From Kluyveromyces lactis (taxonomy: Eukaryota; Ascomycota; Saccharomycetes; Saccharomycetales; Saccharomycetaceae), in NCBI RefSeq assembly GCF_000002515.2, contig NC_006039.1:1178001-1242000 (forward strand): a DNA stretch of 64,000 bases, written 5' to 3'. Below are positions 41,042-51,218 of the stretch, piece by piece. The notes below the pieces were generated by a model. The model made no database searches. It was not told the origin of the DNA and saw only the letters and a list, made by a program, of their open reading frames with translations. Position numbers and translations under genes: made by a program. How positions within the stretch are numbered: position 1 is the stretch's first letter; the number at the start of each line of letters is the position of its first letter.

Positions 41042-42243
41042 GTTAAATCATAACAAAATCACGGACAAGACATATCACTCGTATATCTATATTTAAAAAG
41101 AATATGATTCAATTTCAACAATAAAAGTATAGCTACCCTGTTTATATCTTCATTTCTCGTACACCATATGAGGAAGGACTTTGATCATAAGATCCTTTCT
41201 GTTGGTTCTCACTTTTCTATTTGAACGATCAATTGATTAAGGGCATAATTTGCGGTCTTCCTTAAATGAAGACACTTACTGAGTGTAGCAAAATTGACGA
41301 TGATTTATGATCATATATATACTATACTGCACTGTTCGCAAGTGTTGTTAAAAAAAAGTCCAGTTAATTGGTTCGAATTATGTGCCTTGAAACAATTCAA
41401 AGATTTCTTTATATAGCAATGAAGAACCTCTAGATCTTTCTCATCGAATGCCTGCTCGTAATTGTTGTAACACAAGCAGCTCATCAATCCAAAAATGGCT
41501 CTTACCCATATCGAACCATTCGCCAAAAATCATGAACTAGGTTCGAAAGACATTGTTCAACGCACTGCGCACATAACTATCACACTTTCAGCAATCTAAA
41601 TAGCTATACTAAAATGAAAAGAACAATATTTACTGATAACCGTAAATAGCAGTAAGCATAAACACGGGGAATGGTCCACATTTTCTGCTCTTACGCAATA
41701 GCAAGGCCCTTTTTGCTCATTTCCGCTTGAATCACGATGCATACAATTTCTATTTTAGAATTGTTTTTGATTCTCGAAGGTTTTGTAGCTTTGTTTACAT
41801 AAGCTTTGTCCCTCTTGAAAAATGTTGCACTAGAACCGAACATCAATCGAATTTCCAGGTAAACCCCAGCGAAGGGCAAAACATCTTATGGTTTTCGTTC
41901 TCGAGATGATGTTACTTGATTCTAGACCTGAAATGCTCTCGCAGATGTGTGGTTTTGATTAAGTCAGTCGATGACTATCTTTCCTAAAGCCGTAATCTAA
42001 AAGATATCGAATCTAGAATAGATCATGATCACAACTTCAATGCATGGGCCCAGCTACGAAATAAGATAACCGATGAAAAACAAACGCGATAGATTACAGA
42101 GTGCTGATATTTTGATATAAATATAGAGCATGGAGCGATGTTACAACATTTCATGTTTAATGTGAAAGTCCGCTTCTTTTCTTGAACCCCAAGAAGCTGT
42201 CAAGTTTGCAGAAGAAGAATCATCGAGACTGAAAAATCTAACG
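41042..42243. other. Intergenic between the two GAS1-type genes
   Basis: 1,202 bases without a convincing gene. Frames at 41311-41526 (needs a TTG start) and 41691-41909 have no family resemblance. It holds the promoter of the second GAS gene, with TATAAATATA near 42116-42125. No trace of a third GAS copy was seen. Confidence 0.5.
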
Positions 42244-43869
42244 ATGGTTACCTTTATCTTACAATTATTCTGTAGCGCATTGGTCATATTCGGGCGCACT
42301 TATGTCCAAGCTGCTAGTGACGACGCCAATTCCAGCACCCCTGCTATTGAGATTTCTGGGAATAAATTTTTCTACTCTAATAATGGATCTCAGTTTTATT
42401 TGAGGGGTATTGCATATCAGGCGGATACTGCCAATTCCACTGAGACTACTATCAATGATCCTTTGGCCGACTATGACTCTTGTAAGAGGGATTTGCCATA
42501 CTTGGTAGACCTCTACACCAACGTGCTTCGTGTGTATGCGATTAACACTTCGCTTGATCATTCCGATTGTTTGAATTTGTTCCAAGAGAACGGTATTTAT
42601 ATTATTGCCGATCTTTCTGAACCAGCCGATTCCATTTCTAGATCAGATCCATCCTGGGATTTGGATTTGTATAAGCGTTACACCTCAGTGGTAGATGCAC
42701 TACACAATTACACTAACATTTTGGGATTCTTCGCAGGTAATGAAGTTACCAACAACTCTACCAACACAGAAGCCTCGGCTTTTGTGAAGGCTGCCGTTAG
42801 AGATACCAAGAAATATATCAAAGATAAAGGGTACAGATCTATCCCTGTTGGTTACTCGTCCAACGATGACGAGGACACCAGAGTCGTCATGGCTGACTAC
42901 TTTGCATGCGGTGATGAAGATGTGAAGGTTGATTTCTATGGTATCAACATGTATGAATGGTGTGGTAAATCTACATTCCAAGAATCTGGTTATGCTGATA
43001 GAACGAAAGAGTTTTCCAACCTTTCAGTTCCAATTTTCTTCTCAGAATATGGTTGTAACGAGGTGAAACCTAGACAATTTCAGGATGTTGCTTCTTTATA
43101 TGGTGATGATATGACTGATGTTTGGTCAGGTGGGATTGTTTACATGTACTTTGAGGAGGACAACGAATATGGATTGGTTTCTATTGATGACGATAAGGTA
43201 AAAACCCTAACTGATTACAACAATCTAAAATCCGCCCTTGCCAGTATCTCGCCAACATCCGCTACTAAAGATAAGGCCACTACCACCAGTTTAGAATGTC
43301 CTTCCACCGGTATATACTGGAAAGCCTCGACAGATTTACCCCCAACTCCAGACAATTCAACTTGTGAATGTCTTGAACAAGGTCTTTCATGTATAGTAGC
43401 CGACGATGTTGCTACTAAAGATTATGCTGATTTGTTTGGTATTGTATGTGCGGACATAGATTGTTCAGATATCACAAACAATGCAACAACTGGTAAATAT
43501 GGGGCATACTCTTTCTGTGACTCAAAAACTAAACTTTCCTACCTTTTGAACAAGTATTACGAAGAAAATGATAAAAACGAATCTGCTTGTTCGTTCAGCG
43601 GTTCAGCTACACTTGTGTCAGCTTCAAGCACTGCCTCAAGCTGTAATGCTGTCCTATCATCAGCAACTGCAAATGCCTCCGGAGGTTCCAGTTCTGGAAC
43701 CAGCAGTAGCAGTGGATCTAGCTCAAGTTCTTCCTCTTCCTCATCATCATCGAAATCATCTTCTTCTGCTTCAAACTTGGAAGTGAGAAAATCAGGGACC
43801 TCCTTTGCTGCGCTTATGGTGTGCACCATCTTTTTCATTGCTGTCGAATGCAGTGTAATATTAGTTTGA
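42244..43869 (+). CDS. Gas1-like glucanosyltransferase (second of tandem pair)
   Basis: 541 residues with the same layout as the upstream GAS1: signal peptide, GH72 domain with E167 (FFAGNE) and E268 (FFSEYG), a CBM43/X8 Cys-rich module, a Ser-rich stem and a hydrophobic tail for GPI attachment. Both catalytic Glu are kept, so it should be active. It differs in codon use, with few preferred codons, so it is probably less expressed or conditional. The S. cerevisiae GAS1 locus has a single gene; this tandem copy is a lineage feature or one lost there. It is closer to Gas1 than to Gas2/Gas4 or to Gas3/Gas5 because it carries both the CBM43 module and the same spacing throughout. It is convergent with PXR1 (32 bp between stops). 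Confidence 0.93.
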   Translation: MVTFILQLFCSALVIFGRTYVQAASDDANSSTPAIEISGNKFFYSNNGSQFYLRGIAYQADTANSTETTINDPLADYDSCKRDLPYLVDLYTNVLRVYAINTSLDHSDCLNLFQENGIYIIADLSEPADSISRSDPSWDLDLYKRYTSVVDALHNYTNILGFFAGNEVTNNSTNTEASAFVKAAVRDTKKYIKDKGYRSIPVGYSSNDDEDTRVVMADYFACGDEDVKVDFYGINMYEWCGKSTFQESGYADRTKEFSNLSVPIFFSEYGCNEVKPRQFQDVASLYGDDMTDVWSGGIVYMYFEEDNEYGLVSIDDDKVKTLTDYNNLKSALASISPTSATKDKATTTSLECPSTGIYWKASTDLPPTPDNSTCECLEQGLSCIVADDVATKDYADLFGIVCADIDCSDITNNATTGKYGAYSFCDSKTKLSYLLNKYYEENDKNESACSFSGSATLVSASSTASSCNAVLSSATANASGGSSSGTSSSSGSSSSSSSSSSSSKSSSSASNLEVRKSGTSFAALMVCTIFFIAVECSVILV

Positions 43870-43901
43870 TATCTTAAATAAAAGTATACGTATGTTATCT
43901 A

Positions 43902-44717
43902 TCAGTCTGTTACCATAAATATTTCGTTCAGAGCTTTAGCATCCATCACTGCAGCCCGCTTTTGTCTGATCCATTTCGCGCGGACCGAGAGCCTAGTAGA
44001 TACGGCATCTGGAACAACAGCAGCTGAATCTCTAGGTTTCAGCATTTGGTCTCGAGTAATTTCGTTGGTATCTTTTGAATGTTTATCCTTGAGTTTCTTC
44101 TCTTTCTTTTCCTTCTTCTCTTTCTTAACCTTCTTCTCCTTCTTGTCCTTCTTCTCTTTCTTCTCTTTCTTCTCCTTTTTGACCTTCTTAACCTTCTTCT
44201 CTTTTTTTACCTTCTTTGTCTTCTTCCGATCGCTAACCTCACTATCAGACGATCCCTCTACCGGTCTCTTCTTACCCATACTATAACTTATGAGTTGCTT
44301 ATTTTCAGCATCCCATGTACTTGCAAGGACTTCTCCCTTCACAAAGTGTATCCCCCATTTCCCGTTTATAATATTGTCGGTTCTTTGCTTATCCAATTCA
44401 TCTGAAATTGTCTGCTCATTACCATTTAATCTTCCAAGTAATCTTTGGAAGACGTCCAATCCCGTACATTCACCACTATCAAATTCATCTTGCTTCTCTT
44501 TCTTTTTGAGTTTCGCTCCCAACCCAAGATTGTCATCTTTGATAGAAACCTTGATATGTGATGTTGTAGAATCTGGAACTAATCCCAAACCGGAACCAGG
44601 TTTCCATCCTAGTTTCTCTAGATGTTTGTGTCCAAATCTTGATGTATTGTTACTCCAAGTTGTGTTTCTTGGATCCAATCCAAACCTTTGTTTATTCCTT
44701 GCTGCTGCCAAACCCAT
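43902..44717 (-). CDS. PXR1: Pxr1/Gno1, G-patch ribosome-biogenesis factor
   Basis: 271 residues, the same length as S. cerevisiae Pxr1. A nucleolar G-patch protein that activates the helicase Prp43 in pre-rRNA processing and also limits telomerase. Seen: the invariant start MGLAAARNKQRFGLDPRNT, a G-patch at about 25-71 (FGHKHLEKLGWKPGSGLG), and the KKEKK/KKDK repeat region from about 190 to 245 typical of the family. The frame is open upstream to 44810, but the conserved family start is the ATG ending at 44717. Ribosome-biogenesis regulation is supported by PAC motifs about 125 bp upstream (separate entry). Confidence 0.96.
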   Translation of the reverse strand: MGLAAARNKQRFGLDPRNTTWSNNTSRFGHKHLEKLGWKPGSGLGLVPDSTTSHIKVSIKDDNLGLGAKLKKKEKQDEFDSGECTGLDVFQRLLGRLNGNEQTISDELDKQRTDNIINGKWGIHFVKGEVLASTWDAENKQLISYSMGKKRPVEGSSDSEVSDRKKTKKVKKEKKVKKVKKEKKEKKEKKDKKEKKVKKEKKEKKEKKLKDKHSKDTNEITRDQMLKPRDSAAVVPDAVSTRLSVRAKWIRQKRAAVMDAKALNEIFMVTD

Positions 44718-45129
44718 CTTGAAATTACTGAATAATGTATTTATATTATGATAATGAAAAGTGTGCTCTGCCAAATGGGGACAGTTCACAATGAATCTTT
44801 TTGCTATCAAATACTTTCAGTCTCATTTCATCTCATCTCATCTCATCGCTTTAACAATTCTTTTCAGTATTTTTTTCTTCACAGGATTTCAAGAAAAAGA
44901 AAAAAAGAGTTCTCTATTAAGAATAATGATAATGGAAATTGTTGGTGCCAGGCGGGTTGCATAGTATAGCAAAACTGATACAAGCTTGAATCTATTCCGT
45001 TCAATAAGTAGAAATGTCTATGCAGTATAAGAAGACTCATATGCTAATTCATAAAAATCAGTATAGAGGGCTAAACATGTACATATATCTGATAATTGGC
45101 CTTGGGAAATTAAACCCACGAATCATAAT
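44718..45129. other. Intergenic PSE1-PXR1 (PXR1 promoter)
   Basis: 412 bases between the PXR1 start and the PSE1 stop. The PAC array is the only recognised element. Short forward frames at 44748-44969 look like chance. Confidence 0.5.
44821..44849 (-). promoter_or_regulatory. Tandem PAC motifs (GCGATGAG / GATGAG array) before PXR1
   Basis: On the PXR1 strand the sequence reads GCGATGAG followed by three further GATGA-type units at 5-base steps. GCGATGAG is the PAC element (Stb3/Dot6/Tod6-controlled ribosome-biogenesis regulon). It lies 104-132 bp before the PXR1 ATG, the usual distance. An RRPE partner (AAAAATTTT) was not seen nearby. Confidence 0.65.
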
Positions 45130-48100
45130 TCAAGCGAACCATTTGTGTATGGTTTGCATGATTTCCGGTGGGTATCGTTGAAGTAGAGCAGATGCTTGTT
45201 CCTGTGGGATAGTACTTAGTAGTTTTTTTGCAGATTCTACCACAGCAGTAGCATTTTTTCCACCGATAGACTTTTGATGTAAGGCTTGTATCACATAATC
45301 AACGATTTCGGCTGTGTTACCTTGAATCACAGGCGAATTGTGGTCTATCAATTGTGCCAACATTCTATAATTGAACGCGGCACATTCTTCATCGTGGATA
45401 ACGGGGAAAGTCTTCAACCAGTTGGCAGTATACTGTTCAAAGTTTGGAATGCTGGAGCCGTAACTGCTCAAGATCTTTGCAATGGCGCAAGATGCATTTT
45501 CCGAGGAATTAACGTTATCTTCAGATCTGGATTCTGGCATGTTGACGATTTGGAATAAAGTTTCCAACGATCCCAAACATATGTCAGAGTAGGTGTTGGG
45601 GGCATATTGTGCACATACTCCGAGTAGGTATGCAGTACCCTGGCGAATGGAGGGTTCAGGGAATGTGAGGCACTCCTTAATTTTCTGAACGAAATGCTGT
45701 TTGAAAGGTGCAGAGTTATCGCCAGTGTATTCTATCATATCAGCAATTGCAATCAAGGCGAACAATAAAATGAATACCTCAGTCTCCTGCAAGTATGAAT
45801 GTATTATTGGCCATAAAGTCTGGAACTGCTGTAGATAAGAAACACCTGCTGATTTGAAAACAGCAGCTAAAGATTTGTTAATCTCGTCAAGCAAATCTTC
45901 ATCGGTATACTCATCAAGATCGTCATCAACATCTTCGTTGTATTCGTCATCCTGATCGTAACGGGATTTTGTTCTTTCGTAGACGTCGGTTAAGTTATTG
46001 TTCACACCTTGTGTAAATTGTGACAATTGCTCTTGATTTAATCCGTTGTTTCCGACAATTCCCAAACAATCAACAAGAGCATAGTGATACGACTTAGTAA
46101 CTTCTGGCATCGGTTCAGAAATAATTCCAGAAATTAGCTTATTAGATGCAATTTGCCATAATTGTAAAACGATATCGTTGTCCTGTCCTACAGCCGATAC
46201 CAAAGAGGTAAACAAAGCAGGAATTAAAGTAGCACCACGAGCTCTAACACCATCATGTAAGTAGAAATCAATAGATGGGACGGCAACTTCTGTAAGGATT
46301 TCCTTAACGTATGATGCAAAGAAACTTTTCAACACAGTGGCGTAAACTTGTAGAAGCTCCATAGCAGTCACTTTATCATCTAAAACTGAAGTATGAATAG
46401 CGATGTGCTTACCTTGAATTTGCACAACATCCCAATCTGTATACTGTTGGTAGTTTGCAGCTTCCTCTTCTTCAATTAAACTAACGTCCTGGGTAGCCTT
46501 GGCAGTTTCAAGTAGTGGCGGAATAACTACATCCAATAACGGAACAAAATCCTCACGAAGAATCCTGCAAACTCTACTCCAACTTTGTTCAAGGTAAGTC
46601 TTTAGAGGATCGTCGTCCTGAATACCTTCATTTTGATAAGTTATGAATAACTGGATCAATTCTTGAGAGTAGGAGGCAAACTTTTCTTTGCCCACAGCTA
46701 ATGCAATAAGAGTAGAACATTCCATACACTTACCCTTCAAGACTCTGCTTTCAGTACCTGTATCGGTTCTCAACACGTTTATCAATAATGGCATTAATGT
46801 ATCATAGTATTTGATGAATTTCTTTTCGGCTGCTTCTGCGATAAATGCGATAGTAGTTAAGGCCTGTTCTTGAACGTACAGCTTGGAACTTTGCAACATG
46901 CTTAATAAGTTAGTTAAAAGACTATCCAAGTAAGGTTCCATAATCGATTGCGTAGCTTGTTCGGAGAAGTTCACCAAGGCAGCCGCTGCATGGGTCTGAA
47001 CTCTGTCGACAGAGCTTGAAGTGAGCTTAGAGATTAAAGCAGGCAAAATTTTTTCATGCGAAGTGCTTTGAATGAGAGGAGCGAAATCAGTGGATATCTG
47101 ACCCAATACATTACAGCAACCGTATTGAACTCTTGGATGTGGATCATCGATCAGTGGAACAACCATTTCCAAAATCTTATCTATCTCGATCATTAATACA
47201 TCACGGCAACCTTCTGCAGCAGATGATAACGCCATCAATGCTGCGAACCTCTCTCTCCATTCAGAAGATGTGATCATTTGTTGTAAGAATTGGAATAAAG
47301 GTGCGGCCAAGTATTTTCCGTTTAATTTCAAGGCAACACGATCCAAAGCTTGACGTGCCATATCGTAGGTATTTTCCTCATTATCTTCTTCTACATCATT
47401 CGAATTTTGCCATTCGATTGCTTGGTCATCATCGATGGAAACTTCAGTCATCATGACAAGGGTATCAAGTACCACTGATTGGGCGTAATTTTGATTATTT
47501 TTACACATCTGAGGGGCGCATTCACTGAAGACAGTTAACAACTCCAAAGCAGTCGTTCTGGCACTCGGTTCTAAATCTTTATTCTTGATGACCATATCTG
47601 CAAATTGGATAATTTGATCGAACATATCTTTGAAGAGTTTAGGAGCCAACTCAACTAATTCGATCAATGATTCGAATACGGCGGCCAAGGCCTCATCTTT
47701 ACTGTCATCCAAAAACTTTGGCAAACTGTTCAAAAGACTTGGTAATAGAACACCTAGTTTGGCCCAGTTATTCTTTGGAAGCTGTTTGAAGTACCCAACA
47801 AACGCTGTAACAGCTGCAATCTTGACTTCATCGCTAGGATCCGTGAATCCACTCTCAAAGATAGGCAAAGCATGGTTGATGTCAATGGAATTGATTAGAT
47901 GAGGCATACTTGAGAAAATTCTGAAACTAGATTCTCTGAAATTTGGATCTGTGTTTTTGATAGCTTCGAATAACGTTTGGAGTAACGGAGGCCACTCAGG
48001 TAATTCTTCTAACGCACATTCTGCAATTGCATCAGATAATTTGTGTCTAATATTGTTGGGTCTTTGGGAGATAAAACCCTTCAAAAGTGTATCTCTAATT

Positions 48101-48402
48101 TGCTTCAAGGCTTCCTTCGAAATATGGGTAATATTTTTGGCAATGATTATAGTCTTAGATGAAGGTGGCGCTCTCAAAGCTAGCTTACGGAACAAAACTG
48201 CAGACAAACCTGCAGTAGTCAAATCATCAGAATATGCAGATTGTTCCGCTAGAAACATCAACAAAACTTCGATGTGCTCCGGTGTAATCCAGTTGTTATT
48301 CAAAGCATCTTCTGCCGCCGAACGAATCGCATTGTCTGGTGATGCAAAGCCCTGTAGCAACTTCACCAAGGTGCTGTTCACTTCATCCGGTAGAACTGAC
48401 AT
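45130..48402 (-). CDS. PSE1: Pse1/Kap121 karyopherin (importin beta)
   Basis: 1,090 residues (S. cerevisiae Pse1: 1,089). Nuclear import receptor for ribosomal proteins and factors such as Pho4, Ste12 and Yra1. Seen: end-to-end HEAT repeats, the N-terminal repeats that bind RanGTP, a segment around 330-350 with a DNEENTYD acidic loop, and a strongly acidic insertion at about 810-840 (DDEYNEDVDDDLDEYTDED) as in the family. The start MSVLPDEVNSTLVKLLQGFASPDN matches the family's N-terminus. Synteny with GAS1 equals S. cerevisiae YMR307W/YMR308C. Confidence 0.98.
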   Translation of the reverse strand: MSVLPDEVNSTLVKLLQGFASPDNAIRSAAEDALNNNWITPEHIEVLLMFLAEQSAYSDDLTTAGLSAVLFRKLALRAPPSSKTIIIAKNITHISKEALKQIRDTLLKGFISQRPNNIRHKLSDAIAECALEELPEWPPLLQTLFEAIKNTDPNFRESSFRIFSSMPHLINSIDINHALPIFESGFTDPSDEVKIAAVTAFVGYFKQLPKNNWAKLGVLLPSLLNSLPKFLDDSKDEALAAVFESLIELVELAPKLFKDMFDQIIQFADMVIKNKDLEPSARTTALELLTVFSECAPQMCKNNQNYAQSVVLDTLVMMTEVSIDDDQAIEWQNSNDVEEDNEENTYDMARQALDRVALKLNGKYLAAPLFQFLQQMITSSEWRERFAALMALSSAAEGCRDVLMIEIDKILEMVVPLIDDPHPRVQYGCCNVLGQISTDFAPLIQSTSHEKILPALISKLTSSSVDRVQTHAAAALVNFSEQATQSIMEPYLDSLLTNLLSMLQSSKLYVQEQALTTIAFIAEAAEKKFIKYYDTLMPLLINVLRTDTGTESRVLKGKCMECSTLIALAVGKEKFASYSQELIQLFITYQNEGIQDDDPLKTYLEQSWSRVCRILREDFVPLLDVVIPPLLETAKATQDVSLIEEEEAANYQQYTDWDVVQIQGKHIAIHTSVLDDKVTAMELLQVYATVLKSFFASYVKEILTEVAVPSIDFYLHDGVRARGATLIPALFTSLVSAVGQDNDIVLQLWQIASNKLISGIISEPMPEVTKSYHYALVDCLGIVGNNGLNQEQLSQFTQGVNNNLTDVYERTKSRYDQDDEYNEDVDDDLDEYTDEDLLDEINKSLAAVFKSAGVSYLQQFQTLWPIIHSYLQETEVFILLFALIAIADMIEYTGDNSAPFKQHFVQKIKECLTFPEPSIRQGTAYLLGVCAQYAPNTYSDICLGSLETLFQIVNMPESRSEDNVNSSENASCAIAKILSSYGSSIPNFEQYTANWLKTFPVIHDEECAAFNYRMLAQLIDHNSPVIQGNTAEIVDYVIQALHQKSIGGKNATAVVESAKKLLSTIPQEQASALLQRYPPEIMQTIHKWFA

Positions 48403-49048
48403 TGTTTCGAATCAGCCACCACAAAAAATGATTCAAAGGAAAAGGATAGTAGAAGAACAAAGAACAAACAAAGTAAACTATACTGCTATCAGCTTTTCGA
48501 TTCTCTCCCTCAATAGAGATTATTGCTTACAAGCTCAATTTTCCTACCGTCAAAATATACTGATTGCAACGAAGGCGAACTTATGTTCAATGCTAAAACT
48601 TCAGCAAAAACCAGTAACTGTAACATAAAATGTACTACTATTCAATTTTCAATATATCTGAAATATCTGATCTTAGAACGAATTGTTCTTTCATGTATAA
48701 TTTGGAATCACAGGAACAGAGAAGGAAGAAAAATTTGGCAGGTCAAACTAATAGTGCATCGTCCATAGTGATATGCGGGTAACACATAGTGGTGCTCTCT
48801 GTAATATCAAGATCGTCGTCATCTGTCATTGGACAGTGTTCTTAATATAGCAGAAGAAGGAAACGGTTAATTGATGTGAATATATTTCCATATTTGCTTT
48901 GTATTTCTGATAGATGTTCTAGTGCTTCTTTTCTTTTTTCTTGGCAGCCAATTGTTTATTCATTTAATAAGAAAGAATTATGAGTGGAAATGTATAATCT
49001 ATATACATCGGTATATGGCAAGGATAACCAGTAACTTCCCCGAATGTT
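48403..49048. other. Intergenic upstream of PSE1
   Basis: 646 bases between the PSE1 start and the stop of the next gene on the same strand. A Reb1-type CGGGTAA is at 48776-48782, about 375 bp before PSE1. No gene recognised. Confidence 0.5.
48776..48782. promoter_or_regulatory. Reb1-type site (CGGGTAA) before PSE1
   Basis: One core Reb1 motif in the spacer upstream of PSE1. Several such 7-mers are expected by chance in a window of this size, so only its promoter position supports it. Confidence 0.3.
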
Positions 49049-50836
49049 TCATTTTAAAGCTTTTCCCACCATAAAACCAGCGAAGAAGACTATACATGCC
49101 TGCATGTATATCTTCAATGAGGAAGTATGAAACACTGCGGTGAATGGAGTTGCCATCGTTTTAAAAAACTGACGTAGGTGGTGGAAAACACCTGACTGCT
49201 TATCATGCAGAATAAAAAGCAAAGGCATATAGTGACGGGAGCCCTGCATAACAATGAACTCGTCATAAATTTGATGCAATTTTTCATTAGTTTTTATCTC
49301 GATATCCATGTACTCAATGGAGTACGGTGATTCGATTCCATAAGTTTCTTTCACTTTGGCTACAATCTCATTTAAGACGTCTTTTTCAAAGTTTACTCCG
49401 GACTGAGTCTTGAATTTCATAGAGCCTAGAACTTGATTATCCTTATTAGGCTTCACGACGGTAACTTTCAATCGGAATTTGGTATGTTTTCCATTTTCGA
49501 AGAATTTTTTTTGTAATAATGTGGAGCTTCTTCTTCCAGAAAACTGTTCTGGGATCGGTTGCTGTGATTGTGAAGGATATTGTTGATGTTGTTGTTGCAA
49601 ATGAAGTTGCGATTGTTGTAACTGTTTGTGGGAGCTAAAGTTACCTATTGTTTGTGTTAAATCTACCAAAGATAATTGACTAGAAGAAGCACTTTCATTA
49701 TCAGAGGCATCAAAAGATTTCCAAAAATAATTTATAGATAAAGAAGGAACTTCTAGCTCAGATGCTGATCCAGTCCTGTAGTTTTCATCAACATCTTTCT
49801 CTACAAGCAAAGAACCCAAGGGAGAGTCAACCGAATTTATCTTCAAATAAGGTTCTTCAATAGCAGACTGTGACGAAACGTTTTTTGAGGTTGTAGCAAA
49901 TTGACAACGGAGCGCAGCATGTGTTAATTGAAGGACACTGATCAAACCTAGAATATTTCCTGTGTCATCAATAACAGGTAAATTCAAAAAATGACCCTCG
50001 TACATCATTCGAAGAGCTGAATGTATACCTAGACTTTGGAAGGCAAAGTTTGGCCTCGTTGTCATTACTCTAGCCAAGGTGCATGACTCTGGATCGACGG
50101 AATTTCCTTGACCTAATACTCGACAAACGAAATCTTTACTAGTGAAGATGCCTATTATATTGCAGTCATTGTTATTTCTGATGTCAGATTTGGTCGAAGA
50201 ATCATGTATTAAAATAGCAGTACTTTTATTCTCAGACATCATGCTCATTGCTTTTGAGACAGTGGTCGTAGGACTAGCAAATAGCGGAGTTGTGTTGTAC
50301 ACATCAGAGTCCAAAATAGACTCTAAGACAGGCGTCTCCATGGATTCTATCAAAGTTGCTATGTCTTGCAACAATTTATGTCTCGTCATGGTTGCTTCAT
50401 TCTCGATAACATCTTGAATGGCATTGTTCAATTTCACACTGTCTTGCGCCATGATTTCTAACCTACGCATTGCTTGGTGGAAACATTTCGTAATGTCTAA
50501 GATCCCAACGATCTGCTTAGAATTAGGGTCAATTATGGGTAGATGTCTAATTTTCTGTTCGACCATTATTAGGAGAGCGCTGGTAACCGGCATTGATGAG
50601 GGCGTAAGAACCGGAGTTGTCGATAATACGTCCCGAGCAACCAAACCTTCCTTGAAAGCTAGATCTTTGGTAGTGATAATACCTTCCAAATGCTCACCAC
50701 TGGTGACTAGAACACAGTACTTTCTTTTACTAGTCATTAGTTTCGCAACATTGTAGATTGAGTCATCGCCTGTACAAAATAATGGCTGTTCAAGCGGCAA
50801 ATTCGCCACCGTGGGAATTCCAAGCTCCAATACCAT
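49049..50836 (-). CDS. CBS-repeat, PB1-domain, tail-anchored protein (S. pombe Mug70 type)
   Basis: 595 residues. Seen: four CBS motifs in two pairs (about 12-64, 75-120, 185-240, 255-308), the fold that binds adenosine nucleotides; a Gln/Ser-rich linker at about 320-440; a PB1-type domain at about 450-545 (KFRLKVTVVKPN...FKTQ...GVNFEKDVLNEIV...EYMDIE); and a single hydrophobic segment at about 577-593 near the C-terminus (IYMQACIVFFAGFMVG), suggesting tail anchoring in a membrane. This layout is known from fungi, including S. pombe Mug70 (meiotically up-regulated), but I know of no S. cerevisiae counterpart; Sds23/Sds24 have CBS repeats without PB1 or a membrane segment. It lies between PSE1 and an OAF1-like regulator. 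Ligand, partner and compartment are unknown. Confidence 0.88.
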   Translation of the reverse strand: MVLELGIPTVANLPLEQPLFCTGDDSIYNVAKLMTSKRKYCVLVTSGEHLEGIITTKDLAFKEGLVARDVLSTTPVLTPSSMPVTSALLIMVEQKIRHLPIIDPNSKQIVGILDITKCFHQAMRRLEIMAQDSVKLNNAIQDVIENEATMTRHKLLQDIATLIESMETPVLESILDSDVYNTTPLFASPTTTVSKAMSMMSENKSTAILIHDSSTKSDIRNNNDCNIIGIFTSKDFVCRVLGQGNSVDPESCTLARVMTTRPNFAFQSLGIHSALRMMYEGHFLNLPVIDDTGNILGLISVLQLTHAALRCQFATTSKNVSSQSAIEEPYLKINSVDSPLGSLLVEKDVDENYRTGSASELEVPSLSINYFWKSFDASDNESASSSQLSLVDLTQTIGNFSSHKQLQQSQLHLQQQHQQYPSQSQQPIPEQFSGRRSSTLLQKKFFENGKHTKFRLKVTVVKPNKDNQVLGSMKFKTQSGVNFEKDVLNEIVAKVKETYGIESPYSIEYMDIEIKTNEKLHQIYDEFIVMQGSRHYMPLLFILHDKQSGVFHHLRQFFKTMATPFTAVFHTSSLKIYMQACIVFFAGFMVGKALK

Positions 50837-51218
50837 GAAGAATCAAGTATACCGCTGACTGCTACTTGAAGATCACAAACCAAACTTCGTACTAGCTTCT
50901 TCTGAATGCCAGGTTTATGTGATGCAGTGACTGTTGTTTATGTTCACAAGAGTAGCTTTTTCACCCATTGGTAACTTTTTTAAACCCTTAAATAGTGACA
51001 TGAAATTCGCGTGTCAAATTTAAAGTTACGTCGAGAGTATGACGAAAGGGTCTCCAATGTGATCAGAAAACGAAGACATAAACCCAAAGGTGATACATAG
51101 TAGGGATTTATACAGGGCGTTAGAGTCAAAGTTCAGTTTCCAATTTAGATATTTTACTGTTACAATTATCATTTACTATTTACATGAACATATTATTGAA
51201 GGGTAAGATGAAGAATAA
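50837..51218. other. Intergenic upstream of the CBS-PB1 gene
   Basis: 382 bases between the gene's start and the stop of the regulator behind it. It contains a GTGTCAAA at 51011-51018, a string also found in an inverted repeat at 55803-55833. No gene recognised. Confidence 0.45.

Noticed and set aside
43870-43901. Very short convergent gap between the second GAS1 and PXR1 as an overlap-RNA device
   Set aside because: Only 32 bp between stops, but short tail-to-tail gaps are ordinary in these genomes (UBP15-CAB4 has 44 bp).
44065-44751. Plus-strand frames of Phe/Leu/Ser-rich protein
   Set aside because: They are the antisense image of the Lys/Glu-rich repeats of PXR1.
47951-48628. 225-codon forward frame opposite PSE1
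   Set aside because: Antisense to the well-conserved PSE1 N-terminus; composition follows the opposite strand.
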